Under the pieces are notes generated by a model. That model ran no database searches. It was not told the DNA's origin and was given only the letters and a program-made list of their open reading frames with translations. Positions 1 through 11,054 of a DNA stretch of 64,000 bases are shown here, piece by piece (position 1 is the first letter of the stretch; each line of letters opens with the position of its first letter). Source of the stretch: Erythrobasidium yunnanense (taxonomy: Eukaryota > Basidiomycota > Cystobasidiomycetes > Erythrobasidiales > Erythrobasidiaceae); NCBI GenBank assembly GCA_001600175.1, contig BCJC01000002.1, forward strand, positions 2,949,111 through 3,013,110, in the 5' to 3' direction. The position numbers were made by a program, and so were the translations under genes.

Positions 1-1100
1 GGGACACAGCCTACATCCGCAAGCCGTCTGTAGACAGCAACTTTAGCTTCCCACCTAGTCCAGCTGTCTCTGCCAGGGCATCCCGCCGCAACAGTCGCGT
101 GTCCAGTGTCCCTCTGTCCATGACCACTCCTCAAGACTTGGAGATCCAAAAGATAGTCCAGCGTATGGGACGCTATGGTCCAGTCTGCATCTTCCTACGT
201 CTTTGTAAGGGAGAGCAGTAAGTCTCGCTACGCGCGCATCCTTCCTATTCTGGACTGAGTTGTCGTACTGTGTTCCAGCAACATCGGAGCAACACGAAAC
301 GGAGTCGGCAACCTGGGAGGAGATGATCTACCAGACCCTCCGCTTTCCGATCTCGGCAACATCCAAGCCAAAGAGCTCAAAACTGCTTACCCTTACCTGT
401 TTCCACTCGTAAAGAGGCTCGGAGGCAAGTTCCTCATCTCCAACCTTCGACGCACGCGCGACACTGCTTTTTAAGGCTGGCCTGAACTACTCGAGCTGGA
501 GAATCACAAGATGTTCGAGATTCGCCCTGAGCTGTCAGTGCCGCTCGTTATCTACAGAAAGCTGTGGCCCCAGTAGCTGATTGCTTCTACTGCTCTTTCG
601 TTAGCCAAGAAGACACGAGTGATCCCTGCGACATTGGGAAGACTCCCGCCGAAACGGAAAAGGAATACCCTGGAATCGACTATTCTCGATGCGTTGAAGA
701 GGTCAACAGCAAGAAGGGCATCTACAGACCATCGTGAGTTCGTGTGACCAGATACAGGCTCCGCCTTCAGCTCACTGGCCTTGCATCACAGAGCAACCCC
801 AATCCGGGGCAAAGCATTCATGAAAAAGGTGCAGAAGCGACCTGAGCCCATCCTGGTCTTCGTCTCGCATGGTATGACGCTCTACGACATAATGTCAGGC
901 AGACATTGGAGAGAGCCTACTAATTCCCTGGTAAGCTATGAGCGAACGGGCGACGAACACCATCAACGATATGCTGATATGGTTGTTGTGTTCAGCTGAA
1001 ACCTGCCGAAGCTGCTGTCCGTGTGTTCGGCGATGCAAAGGGAAAGTTGGACACCCCTGCTAAAAAGTATAGCAAGGCTATCCTTACCGGAAAGATCTGA
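1..1100 (+). pseudogene. Histidine-phosphatase (PGAM-like) gene, 5' end outside window, probably decayed
   Basis: Exons read at 1-217, 279-533, 605-733, 792-930 and 996-1100 join into a histidine-phosphatase frame. Family landmarks are GEHN followed by DPPLSDLG, then LRRTRDTA, then PELQ..PCDIG, then the second His motif in LVFVSHGMTLYDI followed by GRHWREPTN. Two things are wrong. The first catalytic motif, expected RHG, reads RLC (RLCKGEHN), so the phospho-acceptor His is missing. An in-frame TAA lies at 472-474 directly after RRTRDTAF, while homology resumes in the same frame as GWPELLE. The intron at 534-604 needs a GTCAGT donor. The N-terminal part is Ser-rich, with repeated ASRRNSR-like stretches. 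I infer a recent pseudogene or an inactive paralog; a base-calling error could explain the stop but not easily the RHG loss as well. Confidence 0.62.
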
Positions 1101-1460
1101 GCGTAAGCGTTCAGCCCTGCTCGTCTGTGTGAGGCTATCCTATCTACCTGGAAACCCCGTTGTGAACATCGGCGGAACCCTCCTGAACCGAGTCTGTCCT
1201 GCTTCTAGCATGTGCCCTGACATTCAGCCCGCCAAATATAGAGCTTCCTCGCCGGTGACATGTGCTACGGCTGTTCTGAGATAAAGACTAACTTTCACAT
1301 GCAGGATCAGCTTGCGAGAGTACAGGAATTCCACGAGAACCTCTCGCTCCCGCGATTGGACGTCAGTGCTACAACAGAGTAACACAAGAGCAGCTTGCTA
1401 AGCACTGCTAGATTCCCTGGCAAGCAGCAGATGTACGGGTCTCGCATTCAGCTCACGATC
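1101..1460 (+). other. Unresolved stretch between phosphatase remnant and EAF1
   Basis: No full gene can be supported here. Several frames stay open for short distances. One frame, about 1240-1382, reads FLAGDMCYGCSEIK and later EFHENLSLPRLD before a stop. Another frame, passing a GTCAGT donor near 1362 and an acceptor at 1411, would run straight into the proposed EAF1 first exon. This could therefore hold 5' exons of EAF1 or the tail of a separate small gene. I recognise no domain. Confidence 0.3.
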
Positions 1461-4400
1461 ATGATTGGCGGATACGACTTGTTATGCCATAGAGCAGAGG
1501 TTGAATACTTGACTGTAACATGATCACAGAGCGTATGTTGGCATCTTCGCTGTCTAGCTAGACCTTCATTTTATCCCAAGCCAACATCGACTCGAAACAC
1601 CACGCCCAAGCTGGCGGGCCAGAAACAGAGGCAGAGCGGCTAGAGGCCAGCGAGGAGGACGGCCTGAAGAATAATCAAAATCGTACTCGTGCGCGTCTGC
1701 TAGCGGAACCCCAAGGATGGTCACTCGAAGAAGCTCAGTCTCGCAGCCAGCTCCAGCTGCTCCAGCGCTCCCAGCAGGCTCAGCGACGAAGGCGATTCCA
1801 CAGCCAGGTTCTACGCCAGTGGAAGGAGCTGCCGACATCAACGATGCCTACGGAGTGAATCAACTTCTGACCTTTCTTGCTGACCGGTTGCAGCGAGCTG
1901 ACTTGCGAGAGTTTACAGACGAAAACGCTGGCTGAATTGAGGGAGGAGGCCCGGCGGCAGCGCAAAGATGCCCTAATGTAAGCAAGCTACAGTCATGTAC
2001 TGTGTAACAGCCTTTACTGACGCTCATTGTCGACCGCCGTCTCAGTGCCCTAATGCCAGCTCGCGCTGCTCTACTGGCCGAAATATGGTATCTTATGCAA
2101 GGATGCAACACTCCACAAGTCTTCGGTGCTGGCTTAGACCCCGCTGCTCCTCTTACCGATCCTGCCCAAGGTCTTGTCCGCGATCCCAACACAGACCAAG
2201 AGCTTGCTGCTTTCCGTGACAAATGGATGGAAGATCCACGTCTAGGAGCTGAGTACAAGCCTAAGCTCTTCAACATACCGCCGAGTCCGCCGGCAGTACT
2301 CGTTAGGAGAGACAGCACTCTAGGAGACATGTCGGATGAGGTAGCAGCTGTAGAGAAGGAGCTTATCAGACCTGAGTACAGACGCTCAACAGAGTCACGG
2401 ACAGATGCAAGTACTTCTCAGCTAAATGGGAACGGCAGTGCCCAAGCAGGGCAGGCCGAAGGAGAATCCTCTGCGATGGACCTGGACGAGTCGAGTGAAC
2501 CTTCGAAAGCTTCGGCCACCGATCACAAACGACAAAGGACTACTTCTTCTTCTCTCAATACGCAACCTCCGCCTCGTCATCGGCGGCAGTCTTCAGCTAT
2601 CTCACCCTTTCCTGTTACTTTCCGCTCGCCAGCCTTCAAGTCTGATGCTCAAGCTCAGGCGCCCTCAACTACTCTTTCCGACCATCCACTCCAGCAGCCT
2701 TTAACAATAAACCCCTCCCAGCTTACACTTAACCCGCCAGTACCGCCAGCAGAACAGACCGAGGCAACTACGCCTGAAGGCATCGAGATTAGGACAGAAC
2801 CTCTTCTATCCCCTACAATGTCATATGCGCCTTCATTGCCGCCCTTACCAGACGCGCTTCTCAGGAACAGACTGGCAGTAGGCGGTTTAGCGCAAAAGAA
2901 GGCGAAGGATCGCCATGCACAGCTACAGCATCAACAGCAGCAGCAACAGCAACAGCTGGCGCAAAGTACTTCTGGTGCAGCTCCAGCTCCAGCTCAGCCT
3001 GCTTCACAACCCGCTCCTGCAGGCCCGACTACAGCGGATCTTTACAAGTTAGGTGTTAGCCAGGCCACTCATTCGGGAGTCCGGGCACTCGTTGGTGCTG
3101 GTGCGCCCGCAGCTGGCAAAACGCGAACAGGCGGAAAGGCGCTCATGACGCAAGATTGGTCTGTTGCTATAGCGGAGTTCCAAACTTTGAAGGCATTAGA
3201 GCGGATAGAAACGCTGAAGGCGGACAAGAGCTGGTCTTTCCGACAATTACGCAAACAACGTGCGCCCGCGATATACAAATCGCACTGGGACTATATGCTG
3301 GAAGAGATGAAATGGCTAGCTACGGATGTTAGGCAGGAGACGAGGTGGAAAGCAGCGACTGCTTATCAGATAGCTCTCGAAGTGCGACAGTGGCATGAAG
3401 CAGATGCAGAGGGCAAGAAAGATATGCAGGTCAAAGTAGGACAGCCGAAGTATCTACAAGAACAGGAGCAACTCGCCAATGACAGCGTGGAGACGCAAGT
3501 CGTGCTCGATACTCCGAACGCCAGCTTTGTCAACAACTCGACCGCCGGAGCGAAGCAAGATGGTATGCAGACGGATCCGGCATCCAGTCAAGAGGCGAAT
3601 CCTCCTCCGCCGGCTGCAGGAGTACGATCAGAGAAAGTCGCTCCTCTCGCACTGGAAAACAACGTCGATCCGATACCTGCGATTGCAGTCAATGCGCAAG
3701 CAGCCTTACAATCGCTTACAGATCTACCTTCTGTCGAGACAGAAATACCGAGAGATAGGAAGTATCTGCGCGAGATGTTTCTCGCTCGAGAGCCTATTTT
3801 CAATGTACCTGTCACGCAAACAGTCTACGGGCTTCCAGTCTCTTCAAACCCTAAGCTTGAAGCGTCCGAAGTCAAGCTTCTTCCGCATGCTTATGAAGAT
3901 GTCAGCAATTTCGACACGCTCAATGAAACGTTGCAAGGTCTTCCTCTATATGCAGCACCGCAAGAGCCCAGTTCCGACAATCGCCAGAATCGCAGGATAG
4001 ACGAAGCTTCTCAGCATCATTCGCGCATAGTTAACGTCTCGCATCTCCTGGAGAGCAAGCCGCTCCTAGTCAGTACGCTTACGCCTGCCAAGAAGCGGAA
4101 ACGGTCAGGAGACTGGAGTGACATGATGGACCTCATCGGCGAAGATGGCAAGGAGAGTTTAGTGGACCTATACAAGACCAATGTCACAGGTGAGTTGAGC
4201 GCCTTAGAGCCTCGTAAGCAAGCGTACTGAGCGAATTGATCATCGCAGATGTCGCCTTTGCGCCTGCCATGACGAGGCCGAAGGACACTATCGGCAAGCG
4301 AGGCCCACCTCCACAACCGCCAAATGCAGAAGCGCGATCTCTGACAATGGACTGGAGTCCAGAAGAAGATGCCCAGCTATCTATATATGCGCGGCAATAC

Positions 4401-5889
4401 GCCTTCAACTGGGATCTGATAGCACACGTCTTCAACAGTGCTACGAGGCGAGGAAGCGTGAAGATGGATGTAAGACTCGCATGGGACTGCTATGATCGAT
4501 ACAACAAGAAGTTCGCTCAAGGCCCTGCGAATGCTCTGGCGATCGCTCAGCCTTCTCCCGCCATATCGTTACAAGGTGGCGTGCCACTACCTGGCTCACA
4601 AGCTTCACCAGCTGCGAACGGACCTATACTGCTTTCGAAAAGTACGCGTCGGGCGTCTGAAGCTGCCGGTCAACTACCCTCGCCTGGCTTGCTACAGTCA
4701 AGCACTTCTTCAGCCGTAGCGCCTGGACAAGGGACACCTACTGCCAAGAAGTCAGAAGTGTCGAAAGCTCATCGCCGACACGAATTAATGGTGGAAGCTA
4801 CCCGAAAATCCCAAATGCGGCGTGCACAGCAACAGAAGAACAACCTCCCTCCAGCTGTTCGGAAAGTCAATCTCACCTCTCACGAAACGCACAATGTACC
4901 TTATTACCCAAATATATCGGCCCTCGATTTGAGCAAGATGAAGGCTGAGAGGGAGAGAGCACAGCTGGAAGAAATTAGGAAGAGAGAACAGGCGAAAATG
5001 TATCAACAGGCGCAGGCCGCGGCCATGGCGCAACAACAGCAGATACAGCAACTACAAGCACAGGGACAGCCGATTCCGCCTCAGCTTCAGCGGAGCGCGA
5101 TGCAATTGCCGGTGAGTTTCTCTTTGGACTACTTGTCGAGTTGAAGTTGTCTGATCTTGAGTCCATTAGCCGAATGTTCGCATAGCTCCCAATGGACCGC
5201 AAGGCGCAGCAGGTGTGCCAGCTGCACAGCTACAAGCAGTCTTGATGCAAGCACAGCGAGCAGGACATGTTCTTCCAGCTCATCTACAGATGGCTCAACG
5301 TCAACAGCAGCAGCAGCAGCAGCATCAACAACAGCAACAAGGTCAAGTCCCGCTTGCGAATCAAGCCAGCTTGCAGCGACCGCCGAGTCAGCAAGGGGGA
5401 CAGCCTGGAAACATGGTCGTCACGCCTGGTGGGACACAGCAGCCTATACCACTTCCACCTATGCCTGCGTCTCAATTACAATCCTCTCCGCCGCATCAGT
5501 CTGGCTACCCGCCCGGCATGCATCTCGCTCCACAAGGCAGGACAGGTTCTCCACAGAACCCTATGACAGCACTCAACGCCTCACAGTCGCCTCAGCCTTC
5601 ACATATGCAGATGTCGCCTCATCAGATGCAGATGCAGCTCCAGCAAGGGCAGATGCCACAGCTGACTCAGGCTCAGCAGCAGGCTTTCTTGACGCAGTTA
5701 GCAGCTCAAGGAAGGTCTGGAAGTCCGAACATGGGCATGGTAGGACTGCCGGGTGGTTTCCCTGTTCAGAACAGCCAGCAGCAGCAACAGCCGCAACTTC
5801 CGCCTATGACGCCGGAACAGCAACAGCAGCTTCTTGCGATGATGCGCATGCGTCAGAGTAGTCAGGGGAGTCAGACGAGTGTACAATAA
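1461..5889 (+). CDS. EAF1: Eaf1/Vid21, scaffold subunit of the NuA4 histone acetyltransferase complex
   Basis: Eaf1 is the platform that holds NuA4 together in the nucleus. Proposed exons are 1461-1514, 1562-1854, 1894-1977, 2046-4189, 4249-5111 and 5170-5889, about 1385 residues. The diagnostic order is present. An HSA domain lies in the middle (3150-3420; QDWSVAIAEFQTLKALERI, then APAIYKSHWDYMLEEMKWLA), and a SANT/Myb domain follows the fourth intron (4350-4500; MDWSPEEDAQLSIYARQYAF, NWDLIAHVFNS). The tail is Gln-rich with CAG-type runs near 2925-2955 and 5300-5345, as in fungal homologs. The intron at 1855-1893 is only 39 bases. The 5' start is the weak point: ATG 1461 is the first ATG that joins in frame, but earlier exons are possible. 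EAF3, another NuA4 subunit, lies at 57.9 kb. Confidence 0.88.
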
Positions 5890-6158
5890 ACCAGAGCGAG
5901 TTGTAGCAAGTTTGCGAAGCAGGGCTCTTTGGATCGCAAGACGGCCAGTCATCTGTCGTGGATGCAAGGTCTCACAATATGCACTTTGCGGTGTGTGCCA
6001 TGCAGTTTCTTTCAAGCGTTCTTTCCCTCCTCTTTGCTTTTTTGCCACTTTCGATCTTTACTTTGATTTTTCCCCTTCCAAAGGCGAATCTGCGTGGTGC
6101 TCGAGGAGAGAGTCTGTCGCGAGTAACAGTAGTGTGAGCGAATCTACGACAGTCCACA
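5890..6158 (+). promoter_or_regulatory. EAF1-RPL42 intergenic region with pyrimidine-rich promoter tracts
   Basis: The 269 bases between the EAF1 stop and the eL42 ATG carry T- and CT-rich tracts at about 6018-6082 (for example ctcctctttgctttttt). These lie 75-140 bases upstream of the start codon, a usual feature of fungal ribosomal-protein promoters. No TATA box is obvious. Confidence 0.4.
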
Positions 6159-6817
6159 ATGGTCAACATTCCCAAAACACGCAGGACTTACTGTCAGTTC
6201 AAACTTCAAGAGATGGGAAAAAGAACGAGCAGATATTGATGCAGATGTTGGTGTGACTATGCAGGCCGAGGCAAGACGTGCAAGAAGCACCAGCCGCACA
6301 AGGTCACCCGTATGCTGCAACACCTTTACTAGGAGATTCTGGACGACCTTTCTTACGCTGTCACCCGCAGAATACAAGACCGGCAAGGCCTCCCTTTTCG
6401 CCCAAGGAAAGCGTCGTTACGACCGAAAGCAGGCAAGCTTGAAGCCAACATGAGCAAGATGAGGGAATATGGAATGTTGATTGCGATTCCTATCGATATA
6501 CAGTCCGGTTACGGTGGTCAGACAAAGCCTGTTTTCCACAAGAAGGCAAAGACGACAAAGAAGGTGGTGCTCCGTCTAGAGTGCACAGTATGCAAGTACA
6601 AGGTGAATCAAGATAGAAACTAGGCAGCGGAAGGGAGAATCGCAGGCTGAAACGAATTGCGATGACCCAGGCCCAGCTTCCTCTCAAGCGATGCAAGCAC
6701 TTCGAGCTCGGTGGTGACAAGAAGACCAAGGGGTGCGTCCACTACTTATTCATTGAACGTCCTGCAGAGCGATGCTGATTTGAGCGTGTCATCCACAGTG
6801 CCGCCCTCGTCTTCTAA
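6159..6817 (+). CDS. RPL42: 60S ribosomal protein eL42 (L36a/L44 family)
   Basis: This is a structural protein of the large ribosomal subunit near the E site. Six exons (6159-6192, 6265-6309, 6371-6432, 6504-6602, 6671-6732, 6799-6817) give exactly 106 residues, the standard length of the family. Recognisable blocks are [66 protein letters not shown] and [17 protein letters not shown], ending in AALVF. Both zinc-binding Cys pairs are present. Five introns in a 321-base coding sequence is very dense. Intron 1 must start GTCAGT, and intron 3 (6433-6503) starts GCAAGC, a GC-AG intron. The last exon has only 19 bases. Every join restores the family sequence, so confidence is high. Confidence 0.97.
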
Positions 6818-7092
6818 GCAATCGTCCTCTCTGTTCTTTCATTGTATACTTTTAGGCGCAAGCGAGCTTCTTAGGTGGTCAGCAATCGCAGATCTAAAGA
6901 GAACTTGCTGGAGATTACGCTACAAGCTGAAGGATCCAGGCCGCTGGCTCGCTCGATAGACCACAAACAGTTCGCAGGGGAGATCAGACCACCAGCACTC
7001 ACAATTCTGCCAGCACAGATACCCTAATATACGACGCCATAGCTGACAACGTACTCGCTGAAGCTGATGTGGACGGACAAAGGCATCAGGCT

Positions 7093-7867
7093 ATGCTCCA
7101 GCGCATGCTATTGTCAGACATCAAATGCAGACAGCTACACGCACCAACCGATTATCGCTCCAACAATATGGACTACGACAAAATCCTAGCCCGCGTACGC
7201 TGCTATCAAGACGACGAAAAGCCTGCACCAGTCGACAGAGCCGGCTGCCTACCTGAGACTTACGCCCTTGCAGAATCTGCAATTCGACGACGAGATGGCT
7301 TCTGGTTCGCTATATTGTGCGGCGTAGGTGCTTTGCTAGCTGGTACTGGTATCGGCGTCTACATGGCTATTGGGCATGGTGCGCTCACTCCCCTGCTGTC
7401 TGATGGGGCAGCGCTCACTCTCGGTATTGCGAGCAGTCACTGCTGATACCTTCGACGCAGACGATTGCATCGCCGTGATAGCGATCACCAGCTCTTTCCT
7501 GGGAACTGGACTCTTACTCGCTCTTGACCTGCACGTCAAAGACCAATTCCTGATTCGAACAGCATACGAAGACTACCTCAACGATACTGAAAAACATAAG
7601 CTTGTTCTGAGCACAGCAGAGATAGACCGTCTGCAAGAACGTATCGAACGATCTAACCGCTCCCAGCTGGCTTGGGCGATCTTGGGGATCCTGAGCAGTC
7701 CGCTCGTGGCTGTAACGCTGCCATTTCTGCTGCTGCCTTCTCCTGTGGTATTGCTGGTTCAGAACGTCTTCCGAACGCAGCTCGTCAAAGACGCTATGGA
7801 CGAATGGTGGATCCTGCTCGCGAAAGGCTGGCAGCTCTTTAGCAGCGATGTAGCTCTACCTTCCTAG
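7093..7867 (+). CDS. Small multi-span membrane protein, unrecognised
   Basis: The frame from ATG 7093 runs to 7423 and continues after a 37-base intron (7424-7460, gtattg...cgcag with a gctgat branch site) to the stop at 7865-7867. The product is about 245 residues. It has a hydrophilic N-terminus, a hydrophobic hairpin (GFWFAILCGVGALLAGTGIG), a second span (IAVIAITSSFLGTGLLLAL), a basic linker with ERIERSNRSQ, and a long hydrophobic pair (AWAILGILSSPLVAVTLPFL, then LLPSPVVLLV). A second possible 33-base intron at 7379-7411 would keep the frame, so that segment may or may not be coding. The frame is open upstream to 6931, so the true start may lie in an earlier exon. I recognise no family. 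Confidence 0.5.
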
Positions 7868-8210
7868 CTATCTGCTACGTACACCCAGAAGTCCCTGCTG
7901 ATATCAATGCCTCTTCGCGATGTGTGGTTGTTTGGCGTTCCGCTAGCTTCGGCTACCACGCTTGTTTGTCGTGCCTATTCCCGTACCCACACCGACGCAA
8001 GTAACGTCATTCCTGGACCCTGTTCTTCTCGCTGACCGAGGACAAATTCCACTATGACGACGCTTCGCATGCTATCTATCGGAGTAGGCCCGTTCAGCCT
8101 CCGCAACACAGCCTGCAGGAAGGGTTGAAAAAGCCTGCATTCTGAGGTTGCTACTTCTCTTTCTTTCCATCTCTCAATCATCAGAAGAACACACACAAAG
8201 CCTCTTCATC
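7868..8210. other. Intergenic, 343 bases
   Basis: No coding frame was supported. The final 60 bases before ATG 8211 are CT-rich (ttctctttctttccatctct), typical of a fungal promoter and 5' leader. Confidence 0.5.
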
Positions 8211-8694
8211 ATGAAATTCACCTCCGCCTTCGTCCTCGCTGCCGTAGCTGCTTTGACAGTCTCAGCCTCTCCACTATACGACCTACAGGAGCGACAAGAG
8301 TACCACTATGTCCCTGCATGTGATGCATATAATGGCGCGGTGTGAGTTCACCTGGCGAAGTTTTAAACTACTAGCGCCGTGACTGAATCCAATAATTCTG
8401 ATCTTACCCCCGTCCCTCCCCCCTTCTGCTCTCGTTCCGTGCACACACATCCCTGCGCTTCTCTCATACAGTCATTGCTCCGTCAACGGCTACCTTGAAA
8501 CATGTATCGAGAGTGGTTGGACGCTCACTGGCCAGACCGGTCCTGGCTACGATCGACCATGTGATGCAGGATACCACTGTGTAAGCGTGGCCTTTCTCCC
8601 CTCTGACAGTAAGTCTACACCATTCGTCACGCCGCTGACGCATCTGTCCTGGCAGGAAACTTCCTGCGAACAGTGCCCTTGCGTACCAAACTAG
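8211..8694 (+). CDS. Small secreted cysteine-rich protein
   Basis: Exons 8211-8341, 8472-8580 and 8656-8694 give 92 residues. The N-terminus is a clear signal peptide (MKFTSAFVLAAVAALTVSA, cleavage expected around SAS-PLY), and no later membrane span is seen. The mature part has eight cysteines, spaced as PAC, HC, ETC, RPC, YHC, TSC, EQC and PC, enough for four disulfides. Intron phases match at both joins, and cysteines continue across them (YHC|ETSCEQCPC), which supports the model. It resembles fungal secreted effectors and small extracellular proteins in general form, but I recognise no named family. Two further signal-peptide genes lie just downstream. Confidence 0.8.
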
Positions 8695-9311
8695 ACACCG
8701 GGCTTGAGAAGTAGGAGCAGCGAATGTACTGTACTCGTTTCCTGTCCCTGGATTCCTCTGTTCAACGTGTATGAACTCCGCAACCTACTATGTAGCAAGC
8801 GTATCCCTCTCGTGAGACTTAGTCAACCGTACTTTCTCGATCCCACGGCCGGCATGGTTACCCTAATCAAATAGATTTTGTCTCTCTTCAGACAAGAGAG
8901 GGGAGTCTCGATGGCAGCCATAATGGCAGCCTCCTCTGCTTTCTCAGCCGGGGCATTTCACGCGCAGTCTCTCAGCCTTCGCAAGCCATCGCGCAGGCGG
9001 CACCGCACGCTAAGGTGACACGTAGCAGGCTGCTGCGTACTTATACGCCTCGTTGCTGTTTATGCGTTGCGTCGTGCCTTGTTCCTTGTGCCTTGCCCTT
9101 GTGAGGCAAGACCCGCCCCCTCTTTCCCCGACCTGCCTTCTTGTTCCTCCCAACTCGAGCAACTGTACAAGCATCTTCGCGCACAAGATGGCTATACCAC
9201 TAAGACTGTATACTGATTATAAAATGGGCGACCAGGCAGCGCCCTGCTTCTTGGTCTCGTTTCCAATCCATCCACATCCAAACATCTATTAAAGAGACGA
9301 TTAAAGCAATC
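8695..9311. other. Intergenic, 617 bases
   Basis: The region holds the 3' flank of the Cys-rich gene and the upstream region of the next secreted-protein gene. Short CT-rich stretches and a TATA-like gattataaaatg at about 9215-9226 sit roughly 90 bases before ATG 9312. No gene was supported. Confidence 0.4.
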
Positions 9312-10553
9312 ATGCTCTCAAACACCAAGTTCCTCTTCGTTACTCTCCTCTGTGCATTGGTACTCCTCCAATCTGTAACTGCTCTACCTACAAGAGGCAG
9401 CTATGCAAAACTCGCAAGAAGAGCCAACGCATCTCAGAAAGCGAAGAGAAACAACGTACCTTCTGCCAAAGCCGCAAAACTCAGAAGAACTATCCCTACT
9501 TCCCAGCATGCGTATGTCTTCTTCACTATCTACTTCCTGTTAGCGAGTCCGAGCTGACTTTTTTGGATCTATAGTGTCGCACCTATCCTTCGAGAACAGC
9601 TCGTGAATGCAATCAAACCCACCACATCCGTCGGAGGAGAGTTCACAGAATGGGCAGCAGCAGCCGGTGTTCCCGTCACTCCCATCTCGTCCTCTGCTCA
9701 AGCCGCACCCACTGCTCCCTTCGTACCCGCATCAAATGTCACTCTACCAACCGCCGCCATCAAGCGTGATACTGTTCCAGTCCAGCAACTAGCGAAAAGA
9801 GTCACTGCTCATCCTGGAGCGCCTACGAATTTCCTCACTGCAAAGGTCAATGTCGTCGGTGGAGATGCCTCGAAATCGAGTGATGATGCAAGCAGCACCG
9901 GTCTAGGCTTCACTCTCGTCGATTCCACTACCAAAACGAAGACAAGCTCGTCCATTCCAGTAGCAGAGACGAGCAAAGTCGTCAAGCCCGAAACGACAAC
10001 TATGCCCCTACCTACCGTCACGAAGACATTGACTTTCACCGTCGCTCCTTCGCTTACTCGAACAGCTACCGTAACACTTGTTCCCTCTTCGATCGCTGGC
10101 AACACCAACGAATCCTATGTTCCCTTTACGAACTCCACTTCATCATCCGACAGCGAGAATGAGGAAGACTGCCGCGTTGTTCTCGTCAAAGAGGGCGAAT
10201 CAACCACGAATGCCACTATCTGTGGTCTGCCAGAAGACGCTAGCAACAGCTCTATCGATATCAACATCACCATCAACAACAACTTGACCAACGATGAGCA
10301 ACCCATCTCTGAGTCCTCGACGAAAACAAAGAGACAAGTCGTAGCTTTCTTCGAAGCTCCCACCTCGTTCGCGAAATCATATACGCGAGAGGAAATGCTT
10401 TCTGAAGAATGGGAGGACTGTATCGTCGGCGTCGATGCTGGATGCATGGAATTGCCTGCTCCTACTTATACAAAAGAAGAGATGATGAGCGATAAATGGG
10501 AGGATTGTATCGTCGGCGTCGATGTGGACTGCATGGCTCTGCCTGAAAACTAG
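9312..10553 (+). CDS. Secreted Thr/Ser-rich protein with a C-terminal Cys-containing tandem repeat
   Basis: Exons 9312-9511 and 9575-10553 give 392 residues. A strong signal peptide (NTKFLFVTLLCALVLLQS) leads a basic propeptide-like stretch with several Lys-Arg pairs. A central Thr/Ser/Pro-rich region follows, probably O-glycosylated, with N-glycosylation sequons (NVT, NES, NTS, NAT). After a Lys-Arg site (TKTKRQVVAFF) come two adjacent repeats of about 29 residues containing EEM, then WEDCIVGVD, then CM.LP, each with two cysteines. There is no transmembrane tail. The KR sites suggest Kex2-type processing that could release the repeat part. The family is unrecognised; it could be a surface or effector-like protein. 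Confidence 0.75.
10380..10550 (+). repeat. Two-copy 87-base in-frame tandem repeat
   Basis: Copy 1 is at 10380-10466 and copy 2 at 10467-10550. They encode Y-T-(R/K)-E-E-M, then W-E-D-C-I-V-G-V-D, then C-M-x-L-P. The stretch around gactgtatcgtcggcgtcga is almost identical between copies, while the flanks have drifted more. Confidence 0.85.
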
Positions 10554-11054
10554 ACTGAAAGGGTGAATAGTCAGGACAGCGCTGGATCGCTGGGCCTTGA
10601 CATATGCTATCATGGGGACACTTGGGTAATGCGGGGTAGTCTTGACGAACAATAATGTATAAAGTAGATGACTTTCCTCGATTAGGGACCATAGACAGAG
10701 TCACGCAATGACAATCTTAGATGCGCATCAATCTGCTTCTTCTTTCGTTTCTTTGCGACTTTGCACTGTCTAGCCGAGCTGATCTTCCCTTGTATTGGCA
10801 CGTCAAGACGACCTGGAGCTGATACATTGACTTTTTGGAGTTACACTGCTACAGTCTTACGCGAAGCTAATACCTAGTGATACGTGTATAATAACAAAAC
10901 ATCTTCCATTCATCCTACTGCCTTCCCAACAGCCAGTCCAAAACAGACACATATCGTTCTCCCTTGGTTAGTTCTTTGCCTTTCCTTGTTGCTGCTCTCT
11001 ATGTTGCGTGTGTATATACAGAGTTTGATTGTTCCCTCATTGTTTTAACGTAGT
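10554..11054. other. Convergent intergenic region, 501 bases
   Basis: Lies between the stop of the repeat protein and the stop of the minus-strand surface protein, so it contains two 3' untranslated ends. No gene was supported. Confidence 0.45.
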
